Part shown: in pieces, positions 1 through 10,679 of the stretch
How positions within the stretch are numbered: the stretch's first letter is position 1
How the letters are laid out: the number at the start of each line of letters is the position of its first letter
NCBI GenBank assembly: GCA_907164885.2
Contig: OU015490.1
Location: 16,582,047 to 16,646,046, forward strand
Source of the DNA: Dolomedes plantarius
Lineage: Eukaryota; Arthropoda; Arachnida; Araneae; Dolomedidae
DNA: 64,000 nucleotides
Direction: 5' to 3'
The notes under the pieces: model-generated
Database searches by the model: none
What the model was told of the DNA's origin: nothing
What the model saw: the letters and a program-made list of their open reading frames with translations, nothing else
Program-made: the position numbers and the translations under genes

Positions 1-455
1 ACCCTTTCTCGTCACGTGGCATTTTTTTTTCTTCTTTTGATCGCCTGCCAGGGCCGACTCGGAACGCGCCCACACCCTGTAGGCGGGGCGTCACGTGGAA
101 AAACTATCATCAGCTGTACGACACCTTCGTGGTTAGTGGGACGGACAACCCCTGTCAACCTCGTAGAAAATTTTATAATTTCGGCACCCGACCCGATTCC
201 GGCCCCTTAGGCTGTTGGGTCCTCTACTACTCGTAGGTCAAGCTGACCTTCCAAACCACACCCTCTTCTTGGGATGATTACATTACACTTTGCGATCTGT
301 TCGTGTTACTCATTATTCGAGAATCAGAATTTATTGTTTGTCGTTCGAGTGACTCGCCTCGGCAAACAGTCACACCCTAAGACTGTTTCTCAACATTTTT
401 ATGTCTACGTCTTCCCTTTGAATGATCTTCTTACTCTACGCCCCCCCCTCGAAGG

Positions 456-457
<2 letters not shown>
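1..457. other. Unassigned non-coding sequence
   Basis: I recognise no gene here. Short ORFs on both strands show no known motif. The stretch ends in a C-run and a (TA)n tract. A CACGTG-like hexamer context appears near 13-20 and 91-98, too weak to call a regulatory site. Confidence 0.4.

Positions 458-491
<34 letters not shown>
458..491. repeat. (TA)n microsatellite
   Basis: Pure TA dinucleotide tract immediately left of the Tc1-like element that starts at 498. TA is the target of Tc1/mariner insertion, so the tract is a plausible landing site. Confidence 0.95.
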
Positions 492-497
<6 letters not shown>

Positions 498-1717
498 CAC
501 TGAAGTGCCACTGAATTAGGGATAGAAAAGCCTATGCAAATTCTGTAGAGCTGCGCATCATGTATGCGCAAGTGAGGGCGCTGTGGTAACTGCATATATA
601 GCGCGTACTGTGGTTGTTCTGAATTAGTTGTTGGAATTGCCAGTATGGGTAAACTGCCTGATTTAGACGCCTTCAATCGCGGACAAATCGTAGGTGCGCG
701 ACGTATGGGCCATTCAATCTCCGAAATCATCGGACAGCTAGGATTTTCAAGGTCGACAGTGTCAAGAGTATACCAAGAATACATGGATGGTGGAAAAAAA
801 ACTAGAGATCGGGCAAACTGCAAAGGACAATTAGCCTTGACAGTGCGTGGTGAGAGACGGCTCAGGCGTATTGTATTTAGCCAGCGAAGCCAAACATTAG
901 CTCAAATTACCACCCAGTTTAATGACGGTGCCAGTCGTGCAGTCAGTAAACGGACTGTGCAACGCTCGCTTCACCGTATGGGTTTCGGGAGCAGTCGACC
1001 TACGACAGTACCATTGCTCTATACTCGCAATCGGGCTGCACGTCTTGCCTGGGCAAGAGAGCACAGAGACTGGAGTGTAGAAGACTGGAAACGAGTAGCA
1101 TGGAGTGATGAGTCTCGATTCCGACTACTTAACACCGACGGGAGGCTGAGAATATGGCGTCAGGCTCATGAAGCCATGGATCCTGCATGCCTGGCTGGAA
1201 CTGTACAAGGGCATGGTGGCTCAATCATGGTCTGGGGTGTTTTTTCGTGGCACAGTTTGGGATCTTTGGTGCGTGTACCAACCTCCCTCAATGGAATTCG
1301 GTACGTAGAGTTGCTGTGTGATCACCTCTATCCGTTTATGCTGTTCTGTTATCCGCACGGTAATGGAGTTTTCCAGCAAGACCACTGTACCTCTCACAAG
1401 TCCCGGCTAGCTACTGGCTGGTTGGAGGAGCATTCCTCTGACTTCTCTGTCATGAATTGGCCACCTAGAAGCCCAGACTTAAATCCTATTGACCATCTTT
1501 GAGATGTTTTGGAACAAGGCGTGAAAGGCCATCACACAGCACCAAAGAACCTTACTGAATTATGGACAGCTTTAGCCAATATTTGGCAAGCCATTCCCGT
1601 GGAACGTTTCCAGAAACTTGTTGAATCTATGCCTCGTCGTGTGGCAGCCGTTATCAAGGCCAGAGGAGGCCCAACTCGTTACTAGGTAGGTATCCCTAAT
1701 TCAGTGGCACTTCAGTG
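498..1717 (+). mobile_element. Tc1-like DNA transposon, nearly full length
   Basis: A 1220-bp element bounded by perfect 27-bp terminal inverted repeats at 498-524 and 1691-1717, beginning CACTGAAGTGCC. TA follows the right end directly. The left flank reads GA, so one half of the TA target duplication has probably mutated. The element sits between (TA)n tracts and carries one transposase gene on the plus strand. The identity of the two TIRs suggests a fairly young insertion, yet the gene carries one stop codon. Confidence 0.95.
645..1685 (+). pseudogene. Tc1-like transposase with one premature stop
   Basis: This encodes a cut-and-paste transposase of the Tc1/mariner superfamily (IS630-like). 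Reading from the ATG at 645, residues about 1-115 form a bipartite helix-turn-helix DNA-binding region. The catalytic core follows, with WSDESRF (Asp155), FQQDHC (Asp246) and SPDLNPID (Asp283). A TGA at 1500-1502 interrupts the frame where the family has Trp (the usual HLWDVLE motif). The frame then stays open to a TAG at 1683-1685, giving 346 codons, the normal length. Two oddities: the third acidic residue is Asp, not the Glu usual in Tc1, and 36 residues separate Asp246 from it, not 34. The TGA alone makes the copy inactive unless it is read through. Family assignment is firm; the subfamily is not. Confidence 0.93.
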
Positions 1718-1731
1718 TATATATATATATA

Positions 1732-1803
1732 CTAGCTGAAATCCCGCACTTCGCTACGGGGTACATTCAAATTAAATACAATGGTCAATGCATGCAATTG
1801 ATG

Positions 1804-1870
<67 letters not shown>

Positions 1871-2505
1871 TAAGTGATATTTTTAAAGACAAAATAAGGT
1901 CAAAGAAAATATTCAAATTAAATGTAATAGGACATACTAAAGAATATAGTACGGTTAATATAGCACAGTTTGAGGAACATATCTTTTACTGTATTTTAAT
2001 ATTTTTTTGGATAATGTCCAATCGTCTACGCATTAGCAAGAAAAAAATATATTTTCTTTTGTCTATTTCGTTGTTATCACGTGACGATAAATTTATTTAG
2101 AGTACCAGAAAAAGATGTCACGTGATCGGCATTTAATAAATTAAATACTAAAAATGAATCTTTAAAAATTCCCCCAAAAATCAGACAATGGAGGTAAAGA
2201 TTCGAAAAAAATCTCATTTTAAAGGAATTGTTAGGATCTTTCTCGTGGAATAAATTTTATAACCCTTAAATTATTATTTTAAATGCAAACTTAAAAAAAG
2301 TTACTAAAACAGCTTAAAAATTTAATTTAAAAAAATCTAAGAAGAATTTTTCAAAAATCTTTCTTAGTGCACCCCTACACCATAAGAAGAATCGCCATGC
2401 AAAATGTCAGCCCTTTAGGTCCAGCGGTTTGGTCTGTGAGTTGTCTGTCAGTCAGTCAATCAGTCAGTCAGTCAGTTACGGAACTGTTTTATATATATAT
2501 ATAGA
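1732..2505 (-). mobile_element. Helitron-like non-autonomous element
   Basis: On the minus strand the element begins TCTATATATATATAAAAC next to a flanking A and ends CTAG next to a flanking T. That is the TC...CTRR signature with A/T insertion typical of Helitrons. A short hairpin (CCGTA, loop, TGCGG) lies about 10 nt before the 3' end. After the 5' end comes a (TGAC)n stretch. It aligns over its whole length with the plus-strand copy at 57018-57798. It has no rolling-circle Rep/helicase gene and contains a (TA)n tract at 1807-1864. Confidence 0.8.
1807..1864. repeat. (TA)n microsatellite inside the Helitron-like element
   Basis: Pure TA tract of about 58 bp. The homologous Helitron copy near 57.7 kb has only a short TA run here, so the tract expanded in this copy. 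Confidence 0.95.
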
Positions 2506-2509
2506 TATT

Positions 2510-2682
2510 TAGTGGAATCTCGATCTATCGTTTTTCAAGGGACAGACTGAAATGAACGATAAATGAGGAAAAACGATAGATGCGGGAATACAGCAAAGCA
2601 ATATGATCGTCGGGACTTGGTGAAAACAACAACACATACAGGAAAACGACGATTCGGGGAACGATCCATCGAGATTCTACTG
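2510..2682. mobile_element. pogo/Tigger-type MITE
   Basis: Imperfect terminal inverted repeats: the left end reads GTGGAATCTCGATC and the right end, reverse-complemented, CAGTAGAATCTCGATGGATC. TA follows the right end. About 173 bp with no coding capacity. It abuts the 5' end of the Helitron-like element. Confidence 0.7.
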
Positions 2683-2692
2683 TATATATATA

Positions 2693-2868
2693 CAGTGCAG
2701 TAACTAGCCATTCCTGTGCCCTGTGCAAGAATTTGCATTTAGGCCCCTTAATTAATTACGTTTTGGGAAAATAATAAAAGATATACATAAACATACAGCA
2801 TTTTGGGTCCCCCCTTCTAAGAGGGCCCTGTGTGAGTGCACCTGTTGCACCTGCTTAGTTACGCCTCT
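2693..2868. mobile_element. Probable hAT-type MITE
   Basis: The ends share a GTAACTAG/GTAACTAAG core in inverted orientation (left CAGTGCAGTAACTAG, right, reverse-complemented, AGAGGCGTAACTAAG). This resembles the CAGTGGCGTAACTA ends of many hAT elements. No clear 8-bp target duplication is seen, so the call is moderate. Confidence 0.45.
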
Positions 2869-2875
2869 CTCTCTC

Positions 2876-2906
<31 letters not shown>

Positions 2907-3962
2907 TTAACTTACCCTAGTAAAATACTTCACTTATTTTCTTCCCCTATTTTTTGCAAACCCTCCGAGACCACCCCTCCCCTCGAATATCCCTCAAGCC
3001 TCCCCAGATTCTGAAGACTTCGGAATGCTTGAGGACCACTTTATGTCGATTATGTTGATTGTTTTTTTATGACGACTTTACGTCAAATTCAAGTCTTTTT
3101 CAAACAAACTTTAACATTTTCTTTTCTCTTTTTCGGACATAGAGACACATTACAGAGCTATAGTAATTTTAAAAAAAAAGATCTGATGGCGAAATAGTGT
3201 AGCTAGCTGTAAGTAAACAAAAATAGCTCTCTCAGCAACCAGATGGCCTCGTTGCAATTAGAAAAGGACACATCTTTCGTCTAAATTTGATGAGTTCAGT
3301 AGTATGGTAAGATAAGAATTTGAAGCAATGGACTTCAAAATTTGGAAAAATCGCTCTAAATCCAAAGTCTTACTTTAAATGAAGCGCTTGATTTAGATTT
3401 TCTGAATCATACCACAAATGAATAACTCCTGAAGTAGTTACTCTAGAAGAAATATGTTCAGTATAATTTGATAGTAGTTTGATCTAATTTGATAGTTCGA
3501 TACAGTTTCCAAAATTCGATATTATTTGATAGTTTGATTTCGATAGAAATTGAGAAGTTGAATTTTAAAAATTCACAAAAAATCTCTATCTTTCATTTTG
3601 ACGGGATGCAGCTGATTTAGTTTTTCATGCACAGGGGATAGTTCTAAAAGAGATTTATTCGTGAAAAACCTCTGGAAAAATCCATTCCGGAAATTAACTT
3701 CTACTGAAACTATTTGAGATACATTATTCTTAAACCTGAATCTTAAGCCTTTTTTCAACATTGTGGAAGCAATTTTGGAGAGATCCGTGTTAGCCGATTT
3801 TTTTAGGGGGGGGGGGGACTGTTCATCCGAATAGCGACCAATCTTATTAACAGAACTTTCTAAAAGGAGTTTTATTTTCCAAATCTGTTAATCTTTGAAT
3901 TTATCTTTGATGCAAGCATGATTAATAGATAAAACCTTTTATAGCCAAATTAAAATAAGAGC
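2869..3962. other. AT-rich non-coding sequence
   Basis: No gene recognised. It contains a (TA)n tract at about 2879-2906, repeated TTTGATAGTTTGAT-like phrases at 3468-3540 suggesting a decayed short tandem repeat, and a G-run at about 3806-3819. Confidence 0.4.
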
Positions 3963-3977
3963 TAATTCTTTTAAATT

Positions 3978-4311
3978 GCAGTCCCGAGAAGCATAGTTGT
4001 AAGGACGTCGGAATTCGGTCCTGAGGGTGCTCGGATCAAATCCCGGTAAGTGACACTGAAGGCCTTTGTGCATACGCCGGGCATGGTCACATTAAATCCA
4101 TAGGCCGGAAAGAACCTCCGTGTGGTATGCGGATGGGAGGAGGGTACGAGACCCCCCCCCCAAATGTCCCCTCTAGAGGGTCCTCGGTCAAAATTGTCGT
4201 GACCCCAAGGGCTTTGTTGTTCACCTACACGGTGCATCCATTATAAGAAACCAATACACCTCGCAGTGATAAGGCGAAAGACAAAAGTACCTGCCCACAG
4301 GAACAACCGTT
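3978..4311 (+). mobile_element. tRNA-derived SINE, family A, diverged copy
   Basis: A tRNA-like head carries a degenerate B box (GGATCAAATCC) after the family phrase CTGAGGGTGCTCGGATC. The body phrases GCCGG and CCATTATAA match the copies at 8.1, 26.1 and 39.2 kb. A run of nine or more C interrupts the body. RNA polymerase III-driven and non-autonomous by family; no ORF is expected. Confidence 0.75.
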
Positions 4312-5300
4312 ACAAGTGACTGTTGACCCGATTTCAAACCAACTTGCGTAGTTCCATTTCTACTTATATAAATATGCCCTTACAGTGAGATGTTTTGAAC
4401 GACAGGAAATCAAACTCTGGTTTCAATGTTATACATATGTCGTTATTAATGCAGCTACGGGGACAAAATTCAAAAGTAACCTTAGGCAACCCATTCTTGA
4501 TTCGTTGCCAGGAACCATACCCTTTCCGGGCGAAATCCCCACCCTCTGTCCGAGGGCGTGGAGCCCGCGAGAAAGTGACCAAATCGGGCTTCCTGGTGCA
4601 AAGTCCGGCCGGTTTTCCGCACTCCCTGGGCGGCCATTAAGGCTGGACGGCCGCGGAATATTTGATCGCATTCCCGCGCCCCTTTCGGCGCTAATGCCCC
4701 TCTCGCAATCATTAGGCTGGACACGGCCTGTGTGCCGAAAAAGACCACACGCGGGCCACTGTTTATAAAAACGAAGCCTCTCGGAAATTTCGCCCCATGT
4801 TAAGGAGATTTTTGGGAGGTTGGGGAGGGGGGATAGGAGGCCAATTTCCTAATTTATTTATTCTCCGCGGGACTTCTTTGCTTGCCCCTAATGGATCAAA
4901 TCCGTCGTTAGCGCGCCGGAATGAGTTGGTTTTGCATTTGTGAAATTCATTAAGTTTAGAAGGGCGAGAACGTGGCGTGTTAGATTTGAATCATGAGTAA
5001 ATTAAATCACGTATTAAAATTCCCGAAAAGGCGTGTGTGAGGTAACGCGCGGTATACACGTCGGAGCTTGTCGTCTAGCCAGCCTGGGTCGCACGCCGGA
5101 TGAATGACCAATCACAATGCAACGGCTTGGCCATCAGCTAGTGTTTGTAATTCATTCCTGGTTACTAACGCCAAGTAGTTACGGTTAGTAACCAGGACTA
5201 GGCAGGTGAATAAGGAATAAAGCTGAATACTTTGCCACACCAGAGCACTCGCCTTGTTTAGGTGTTGATTACGGCGTGTGATAGTGAATTTGATCCGTCA
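4312..5300. other. GC-richer single-copy island, candidate regulatory DNA
   Basis: Much less repetitive and more GC-rich than its surroundings, with short ORFs open in several frames and none recognised. A motif of about 18 bp (CATTAAGGCTGGACGGCC at 4636) recurs diverged near 4711 (CATTAGGCTGGACACGGCC). ATTA/TAAT cores are scattered to about 5010. I see no splice-consistent coding frame. A cis-regulatory role is inference only. Confidence 0.35.
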
Positions 5301-5309
5301 CCATATTTT

Positions 5310-5760
5310 TATTACCATGTTTTTATTAACTCGCTTTCTTGTTTGTTTGTGTGTTTGTCCAGTACAAATCTTGCAATTGATTTTTAACTAACTTCCCGAC
5401 GAGCTAGACATTTGAAACTTTTAGAATAGATCAGAGCACGATGACAATGCATTCTTTTGATACTTTTAGCCATCTTTAAGCAGTATTGAATTCATTTTCA
5501 GTTAATTTTGTTTCGTAGAATGGTGCAGCCATCTATCGGCCGGGACGGGAACAAAAAGTTAAACGCAATTGATTACGCATTTGATACCTCTTTATTACGC
5601 ATTTTATGATTTTCTTTCAACTTGATGGGGTAATTAATCAAAAAAAAATTTTTTAAGTATTTATTAATACATAGAATTTTCAAGTTTACATGATTCAACA
5701 AAAAAATTAAAAACATGGTATATAAAAAGTTCTTATATCTTGTAATTGTTATCTCTATTC
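5310..5760 (+). repeat. Dispersed repeat DR-A, plus copy
   Basis: This matches the reverse complement of 16460-16890 over about 430 bp. Shared phrases include GATGACAATGCATTCTTTTG, the GATAGATGGCT-type block and ACATGGTATATAAAAAGTTC. No ORF or TIR is evident. Identity as a known element class is unresolved. Confidence 0.8.
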
Positions 5761-6240
5761 AAACACTTCCGAAAGAATCTGAAAATAGATTTCGGTAATT
5801 TAATAGGATAGGTTTGGTTTGGAGCGCTACTTTCAACTTTTTTGCTACACTAGGGCTTATTAGACCGGGACCTACAGTTTAAAGCCGATTCGGAACGGCC
5901 AGAAACATTCATACCAACAGTGGGACTCGAACCCACGGGATCTGAACCGATTGCCGGTGCCCTAGCCATTCGGCCGTCACCTGGCTGTTGAGGTGTTGGA
6001 ATGCGCCCGACTTTGTTGTGAAATTTCTTTTACATGTTGAAAAATCGTTGAAAGCAAAATTGAGACTGTGGATGCCACATAAAAATTGAAAAAAAACGTT
6101 TCAACATTTCTCCCGTGTGAATAAAATGCCTAGTGATAGTGAATTTGAACCGTCACCATTTTTCATTCATATTCAAATACTTCAGAAAAAATCTGAAAGT
6201 AGATTTCGGCAATTTAATAGGATTGAGTCCGCAGTTACCT
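5755..6240. repeat. Local duplicated phrases flanking a tRNA-like sequence
   Basis: Near 5755-5815 and again at 6168-6225 the sequence carries the same block around GATTTCGG(T/C)AATTTAATAGGA. The phrase GTGATAGTGAATTTGA also appears at about 5279 and 6133. This indicates a short segmental duplication around the tRNA-like insertion. Confidence 0.6.
5914..5990 (-). mobile_element. tRNA-derived SINE head (tRNA-like), family B
   Basis: On the minus strand an A-box-like GGCCGAATGGCTAGGG and a perfect T-arm (GTGGG, loop TTCGAGT, CCCAC) are present, and CAACAG/CTGTTG can pair as an outer stem. The acceptor and D-arm spacings do not fit a functional tRNA and the anticodon stem does not fold, so I read it as a tRNA-derived SINE head. 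A related head lies at about 33290-33365. Confidence 0.6.
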
Positions 6241-6609
6241 TTTATATAAATCCTTTTAATTTCTAAATAGAGATAATGGAAACAGTTTCATCTATTTCGA
6301 GTGTTGTCCAAGCAAAAGTAGAAGAAAATGAATTGGAAATTTTGGATCTTCAAAACGATATTCTTCTCAAAGCTAATGCGACTGATGAGCAACTTTTGGA
6401 ATCTCGTTGACCTTAAAAAATTTCCTGATCTTAAAAATGCTTCCTATAAAAAAAAGATCTTATTTTAGTTCGGCATATCTGGACGAATCTCTGTTTTCAG
6501 TTATCTATATATTTAAGTTTCTAAGCTGATTCTTTGGACAGTCCGTGAGAGAAAACTTCTGCATCCATTGACAGCATTTTGGTCTTAAAGGAAATATTTT
6601 AATCTAGAC
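6241..6609. other. Non-coding sequence, nothing recognised
   Basis: AT-rich with no long ORF. A short open stretch from about 6276 to 6410 reads as a Gln/Glu/Leu-rich peptide but ends in stops and has no family signature I know. Confidence 0.3.
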
Positions 6610-7150
6610 ATGTGTCAAATTTGGTTTATGTAACCGCAATTTCTATTAATGAGCGATCATTTACAATTAAAAAAATTGCTTTCTGCGCATGCTCAGTGAC
6701 ACGTTTAAATCTGGCTTTAGATAATCCCTAAGCAAGAGGCCACATAAACACATAAATTTGTTTATTCCGAGAAATCTCTCTACAGAGTTACCGAGTACAC
6801 ATACCAAGTTTTTAGTTTGTCATTGAGCCACCCTCTTTCTTTTTATTGGGTTCAATAGTCATTTTTTAAAGTGTATTTCTCTATTCTTAACATTACGATT
6901 TTCAACATTTGGCGATTTTCACTACGCACGAAGCCACATAAGCACATTGATTTGTCTCTGCGCATGCTCAGTGACATGTTTAAATCTGGGTTTAGATACT
7001 CACTAAGTGCGAGGCTGCATAAATACGTTCGTTTATTTATTCCGAGGAATCTCTCTAGCTCTCTCTCTGCCATTTTTATTTTTAATTATGCTCGTGAGAT
7101 ATATAGAATTGAACCTGGCGGAAATTGCTTATTTCGCGCTTTCGAATAAC
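6610..7150 (+). repeat. Dispersed repeat DR-B, plus copy (two internal sub-repeats)
   Basis: Carries CTGCGCATGCTCAGTGACA followed by GTTTAAATCTGG at 6683 and again at 6958, so the unit is internally duplicated. It matches the reverse complement of about 25560-25970, including the TAACCGCAATTTCT phrase. No protein family recognised. Confidence 0.75.
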
Positions 7151-7610
7151 CCTATTTCTTTTTATTGAATTCGAAAGTAATTCTTTAAAAAATATTTCTC
7201 TCTTCTTAATATTATGATTTTTAACAATTTGGCAACGATGTATTGAGTATAATTTGTGGATTAATTCATTTATTTACAATCCAGTAGTCGTGTTTTGACG
7301 GGCACCAACTTGTGAATATCGTAAAATCAAAACGCAGATCTCAACTTACTGATAAATGTGTCTATATTGTGTGTCTACCCTATGTGTGTTTGTCAGAGAC
7401 ACACAGTAGGTCGGGGGGCTTTGTAAAGGGAAATTGTCGCTGCTATTACTATTAATATAATATATTCACAGAGCCGGTTCCATAGGTGAGGCTTCGAGCC
7501 AAATTGAAATAGGAGCCAAAATCAGACAAAATAAGAAATTTTTAGTTAATAAAGAAAAAATATTAGTAGTTTAATCTATTATTGGAAGAAATTTCCTAAA
7601 AATATACAAA
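7151..7610. other. Non-coding sequence
   Basis: No gene recognised. The left part (7160-7225) repeats the ATTATGATTTTTAACAATTTGGC-type phrase also seen near 6890-6910, so it continues the DR-B duplication. Confidence 0.35.
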
Positions 7611-7612
7611 TA

Positions 7613-8068
7613 CAGTAAAACGTCATTTATCCGGCCCTAGTTGATCCAAATCTCCGGATAATCAGGATAAAATTTGTAGACATTATTTTTATTTAATGAT
7701 CACATTATATAATAATTTTAACTATGATAGCAAGTACGCCCAACATTCGCTTTTCAGTTTGATTCAATGTACAGTTCCTGCATAGATTGTGCAATAAATT
7801 ATGGTCATAAAAGGCTTTTTGTCGAGTTTAAGACTTACCAATCATTTATTAAGAAATGATGTGAAAAGTTATTTTTAAATTTTTTCAGTGTCTCGTAAAC
7901 AATACTATGTAATTTTGTTACAAAATATAGTTTTTTATCGTAATAAACGGTATCTGCTTAGTTAAGGATTTTGTTTTGCTTATTACCTATATTACTCGGA
8001 TGATCCGGATTTTCGATTGTCCGGATTGCCTATGGTCTCAGTTAGTCCGAATAAACGAGGTTTTACTG
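7613..8068. mobile_element. pogo/Tigger-type MITE, copy 1
   Basis: 456 bp with ends CAGTAAAACGTCATTTATCC and, reverse-complemented, CAGTAAAACCTCGTTTATTC. TA precedes the left end. It aligns in opposite orientation with the copy at 26537-27011, sharing the AATCCGGA-type subterminal phrases. No transposase. Mobilisation by a pogo/Tigger transposase is inferred from the TIRs and TA target. Confidence 0.85.
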
Positions 8069-8124
8069 CAAAAGCAAATAGTTAAACTATCTTTTTTATA
8101 AACTGCTGAAATTGAGTTTATGAG

Positions 8125-8366
8125 AAATAGGTCGTGGTGGCCTTGTGGTACAGCGCGCTGGTTTTCGGTGCTGAGGGTGCTCGGATCGAATCCTGGCGAA
8201 AGCGCCACTAAAATGCCTCCGTTTGTGTCGTCCCTTCATAGGGGGCAATGCTGGTCCGCCTATATGGCGCCTCCATAATAAAATGGCCAGCAAAAACTGC
8301 GGCGAATTATAGGCGAATGTCTTCGCGACAAGTGCCTCCGCATTGAGAAAAAAAAAAAAAAAAAAA
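8125..8366 (+). mobile_element. tRNA-derived SINE, family A, with poly(A) tail
   Basis: The best preserved head in the window: A-box-like TGGCCTTGTGG, then a B box GGATCGAATCC after CTGAGGGTGCTC. The body has CCTCCATAATAAAATGGCCAG and ends ACAAGTGCCTCCGCATTGAG before about 20 A residues. It belongs with the 39.2 kb copy. Confidence 0.85.
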
Positions 8367-8905
8367 AGATTATGAGAAATAATTTTGAATGCCTACTTCC
8401 AAATGTTTTTGCATCTCTGAGAATTCTATTAGCACTGACCGCGGTTTTTCTAAACTGAACTTTCTAAAGAATTATCTATGAACAACAACTATTCAAGAAC
8501 GATTGAACAATCTCGCAATCATTACCATAGAAAAGATGGCATGAAAAACAATAAATTATAGAGATGCAATTCAGCAATTTGCTGCCATAAAGGCTCGAAG
8601 AATGTTTTAGGAATTATTCTTATGACATAACAAATTATATTCAATTTAGCCGCTGCGCGACCAGCATGGTCGCATTTAGTTTTCTATTTTCTTTTGAAAA
8701 ACAATTCGACTGAAAGTAACATATGTAAGGAATGTTAGCATTACCTGTCATCATAAATATAAGTTGTTAAGGGGTAGTGGAAGCTCAGCCAAAAAATTTA
8801 TAATCATTGCTGAATTCACTATAAGGCTGATTCTAAAACGTGATTAAAAAATGTGAATTTCCATTACTCCAGAACAGAGTTAAAGAAAGACTAAGAAACC
8901 CAACA
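8367..8905. other. AT-rich non-coding sequence
   Basis: No gene or repeat family recognised. Confidence 0.3.
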
Positions 8906-8919
8906 CCAATGATTTTTAA

Positions 8920-9300
8920 AATGACATCCCTCTCGGTATGTACTATTTTTCAAAATTAAGATATCTACACTTTATCTTTACATCAAATGAGAAATTGTTG
9001 GGGAAAATTTTCTTCACTTAAAAAATGGAGTAAAAATTCAGCAAGTACTAAAATATAGTGTGGATTACATCACTCTCTGTATGTACTATTGTTCTCAATT
9101 CAGATATCTACACTTAATCATATCAAATAACAAAATGTTGGAAAAATTTCATCACTTATAAAAGGGAGTAAAAATTCAGCAAGTACAAAAATACAGTGCG
9201 GGTTACATCACTCTCTGTATGTACTATTTTCAAAGTTCAAATACCTACACTTAATCATATCAAATAATAAATTTTTGGGAAAATATCTTCACTTATAATT
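8920..9300 (+). repeat. Tandem repeat, about 140-bp unit, nearly 3 copies
   Basis: The phrase TGTATGTACTATT recurs at about 8937 (as GGTATGTACTATT), 9080 and 9217, each followed by an ATCTACACTTAATC-type block and AAATTCAGCAAGTAC. Confidence 0.8.
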
Positions 9301-9960
9301 GCGGACGGCCGCTAATGTTTGCATCCGGCAGTTGCAGCCATTGCCATTCGGAGTGTAGAAATATCGTCGATTTTTGTGCAGCACACCTACGCGTTTTATA
9401 AATATAGATTTATTTACTTTTTCAATTCCCACTATTAATTCACACTCTCCCTATATTTATATATCTTGTTCAAATTTTCAATCGTTAATAAAATACTTTT
9501 TCTTCATCCACTCAAGTTCAAATACATTTTTTTAAACTTATAGTGGATGACACTTGACGTTAATACAGTTTTTCAAATATTAATTCATTAATTAAATTTA
9601 ATTAATTAATTTTAGCTTTATAAGGGAGAAAAAAATTTCTCGGCAATAATGGTGTTCACAGAATTGAGCCAATATCAGTGCAATTCCCCGCCAAACGCAA
9701 TTCCCCGCCAAAAAGTAACTAAAATAAAATTTTTCTTTATTGACCTAAGTGGGAATTGACATAAAAATTTTTTTTTATATTACTTGTTCTGTTTTCCTTT
9801 AAGATCTGAAATTTAAAACAATTTTATGTACTTTTAAATAAATCAAACTTTTTAAAAATAGATACATATTTTCCCAAAATCTGTGTGTGTGACTGTAAAA
9901 TGTAATTTTTCTTTTAAGCGGAAACCTGCAACATTATCTAGTCCCTTTAAAAATTCAGAA
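9301..9960. other. AT-rich non-coding sequence
   Basis: No gene recognised. A short GC-richer stretch at 9300-9400 precedes A/T-rich DNA. CAATTCCCCGCCAAA is repeated at 9680 and 9697. Confidence 0.3.
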
Positions 9961-10310
9961 CAGACCTGATGCTCCAAGATAAAAGAAGTGCAATTACCCA
10001 TCTAATTTTTTTTCCTTCAAAAACGACAGATATCATTCTTGGAAAAGCATGTTCTGCAAGGACTCGGGACATGCCCTCGCCTGGAGACGTCTTGGGCGCC
10101 GTTTCCGGTGTCCGATTCATTACGGAAATGGCAGACTTGTCGCATCTGGACCTGGTACGGATACGCGAAGGACTGTACCGTCCCTATCATGTATTATTCA
10201 TGGCAATATCGAGGACGGGAGCTCGCACACCCCCATTCCAAAAAAGAGCGCTCCCGCATTCCGAGAATATTAATGTCCGGAGGCACGGCATTGTGTCCTT
10301 AAGAGCGACC
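9961..10310. other. GC-richer island, open in three plus frames
   Basis: A block around 10040-10300 is free of stops in all three plus-strand frames; the longest frame gives 142 codons from 9969. None of the translations resembles a family I know. Open frames in GC-rich DNA are expected by chance, so I do not call a gene. It could be an exon, a regulatory element or a single-copy spacer. A run of C at 10311-10319 ends it. Confidence 0.25.
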
Positions 10311-10512
10311 CCCCCCCCCTTTTTCTTTTCAAAATATGCGGTATGTATTGAAATGTATCCAAATCGATACATTTCTCTTTCTGAAACACTAAACTGAGCC
10401 TCAAACGGAAAAGAAGCGTGGACAAAAATGGTCTTGTTTATGGTGGCATATATGAGCCATTCACGAGCTATATCGATCATACATATTTGCGTATGTGTGT
10501 ATTACATATATA

Positions 10513-10600
10513 CAGTAGAGTCCCGATAATCCGAACTTCGGTAATCCGAAAGTCCGTTTAATCCGAAACGAAAAGCCAAAATGAACTAAGGTTACAATAA
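10513..10600. mobile_element. pogo/Tigger-type terminal repeat, single end
   Basis: TA precedes CAGTAGAGTCCCGATAATCC, a typical pogo/Tigger end, followed by subterminal repeats of AATCCGAA. I found no matching right end, so this is a truncated copy or solo end. Confidence 0.6.
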
Positions 10601-10679
10601 AACTACACTGATAGAGATATAAATGACGAGTATATCATTTAGAGATATAAATGACGAGTTTATTGTAACTGAAGAAATG

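Noticed and set aside
5914..5990. A functional tRNA gene on the minus strand
   Set aside because: The T-arm and B box are good, but there is no valid anticodon stem-loop and the acceptor spacing fails. It fits a SINE head better.
9969..10397. A 142-codon plus-strand protein
   Set aside because: The other two plus frames are also open over the same block, and the C-terminal third runs through a C-run and AT-rich sequence. No similarity recognised.
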